Shown here piece after piece: positions 62,836 through 64,000 of a stretch of DNA of 64,000 nucleotides. Under the pieces are notes generated by a model, which had not been told where the DNA came from, ran no database searches, and saw only the letters and a program-made list of their open reading frames with translations. Location: positions 15,160,597 through 15,224,596 of the forward strand of contig NC_050473.1 of assembly GCF_013373865.1 (NCBI RefSeq). The letters are read 5' to 3'. Positions within the stretch are counted from its first letter, which is position 1; each line of letters begins with the position of its first letter. The stretch comes from Monomorium pharaonis (lineage: Eukaryota; Arthropoda; Insecta; Hymenoptera; Formicidae). The position numbers and the translations under genes are program-made.

Positions 62836-64000
62836 AGAGTTACATTGTTAAATTATCGTAATGTCGAACTGTGTCAATTTAATGAAACACGTATTAGAAT
62901 TATTAGAATACATCAAAGCTTTGACAGTTGTATGCTATAGATTACAAAGCTTTACATCTCTGATAGACATATAGTTCTAGAATTATTAAATCTGATGTCT
63001 ATGACATTTTTGTTTATCAGATCACAAACTACGTCATGTGAAAATCATGTTGTTTCACTAAAAATTATTCATATAATTTTCCATACAATTAGAATGCAGG
63101 ATTCTTTGACACTTAATTGAAGTAGAAAATGGATTGTTACGTTGGACTTGTTCATCAATAGCATTTCGTTTGTCGCTCGCTGTGACCCTGACCTGACCTA
63201 ATCCAACGAGATGACATCATTGATAGGAGGATGTGTTAGCACCTACACTCGATGGACATGTAAATAAGGATCGATACTCCATGCACGGTTCGGGTCATAA
63301 CGCATAATTTTCATATAAATAAGCGAACAACAAAAAGAACGTGGATCCTTGAACGCGATTATTTCATCCGTTAGAAAATACCAGGCGATACGAATACGAA
63401 AGTGTTCCTATTCATACGCCTCGCCATTGATATCTGTCCGTCCCACGCGCTTATTTTCGCAATATTAGAAATAACATACAAGGTGTATCGAAAATTGTAT
63501 CTCGCTGCTCTCGACTGCGGATTTTGCAGCGAATCAAATATCACACTTGTGAATAATTATCCAGACGCGTTTGCATACACGATTATACGATTACATATCC
63601 GCCCGTGGCGATCTGTACGTATTGCGAGATACTGAGATACCATCGGCGACATTTAGATCACATTTAGATTACATTATGTAGGTTGTAGATTTACACGTCG
63701 CAAAATTCGCGGCTCGCAATTTTCGTGGCTCGGTCATTAACTTACAATTGTGGAGCTCCACAACGGAGCTCTCATTAAAAACCTGAAATATTAAGCCGAC
63801 AGGAAGCGCCATGACATTTAAATGACTTAATTTACTTCTCACGTAAGAATCCCAGACCCAGGGATCTTCTTTTCGCCGGTATCGAACATTAAATGCTCTT
63901 TGCCGCGCAGAAAGGAAAAGGGAAAGAAGAAAGAGAATTGCATTTTCGAGACGGTGCTTCATCTGTCCCCGCGTAAATTTATATCTTAGCGACGTGTCGC

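Larger units (their letters stand above)
47230..64000. other. Gene-poor flank, no recognised gene
   Basis: No frame could be matched to a known protein. CpG-rich blocks (about 48200-48750, 49560-50950, 51420-52000, 52200-55300, 56990-57480, 58130-58660, 59540-60080, 61020-61500) alternate with AT-rich DNA. The tract holds copies of repeat families M1 (56565-56885), R1 (62376-62835) and R2 (58917-59090), and a palindromic element (53196-53330). It also holds many microsatellites and one weak coding candidate at 58153-58510. It may be intergenic or the intron of a gene extending beyond the window. Confidence 0.55.

Noticed and set aside
1..64000. CRISPR, phage, bacterial operon or intact transposon system
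   Set aside because: No regularly spaced repeats, no ribosome-binding-site-led operons and no complete transposase or reverse transcriptase frame was found on either strand.

Overview
The window looks like nuclear DNA of an insect, most likely a hymenopteran and plausibly an ant. The reasons are short GT-AG introns, insect-like orthologues of conserved animal genes, a patchwork of AT-rich and CpG-rich DNA, many (GA)n and (CA)n microsatellites, small palindromic MITE-like repeats, and TTAGG-like motifs near gene starts. The order is inferred; no sequence search could be run. I see no prokaryotic, viral or CRISPR-type locus and no complete autonomous transposon.

Layout. 1-8467: no recognised gene. 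8468-13153 (-): a HELZ-like SF1 RNA helicase in six exons. 13154-19646: no recognised exon, but several repeats and one repeat-derived element (18488-19425). 19647-23583 (+): collagen prolyl 4-hydroxylase alpha subunit, eight exons, with the 5' (signal peptide) exon not found. 23584-27182: no recognised gene. 27183-47229: a compact cluster of nine housekeeping genes: IBA57 (+), CDPF1 (+), RBM34 (-), KATNA1 (+), RBMX2 (-), RABGEF1/Rabex-5 (+), RABGGTA (-), a THAP-domain gene (+) and ISCA1 (+). From CDPF1 to the THAP gene the strands alternate strictly, giving three divergent starts and three close convergent ends. 47230-64000: a gene-poor tract with repeats and one weak coding candidate.

Functional themes. 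IBA57 and ISCA1 both act in late mitochondrial [4Fe-4S] assembly. Rabex-5 (a Rab5 exchange factor) and RABGGTA (needed to prenylate Rabs) are convergent neighbours. RBM34 and RBMX2 are RRM proteins of ribosome biogenesis and splicing. KATNA1 severs microtubules. P4HA modifies procollagen in the ER.

All exon models were built by hand from reading frame, splice consensus and intron phase. For every gene the phases close across all introns; the main uncertainties are the missing P4HA 5' exon and one acceptor in RABGEF1. By eye I also found several interspersed repeat families with copies far apart in the window. These, the candidate small secreted peptide/exon near 58.2 kb and the alternating gene cluster are the points most worth checking; I did not find a convincing new biological system.
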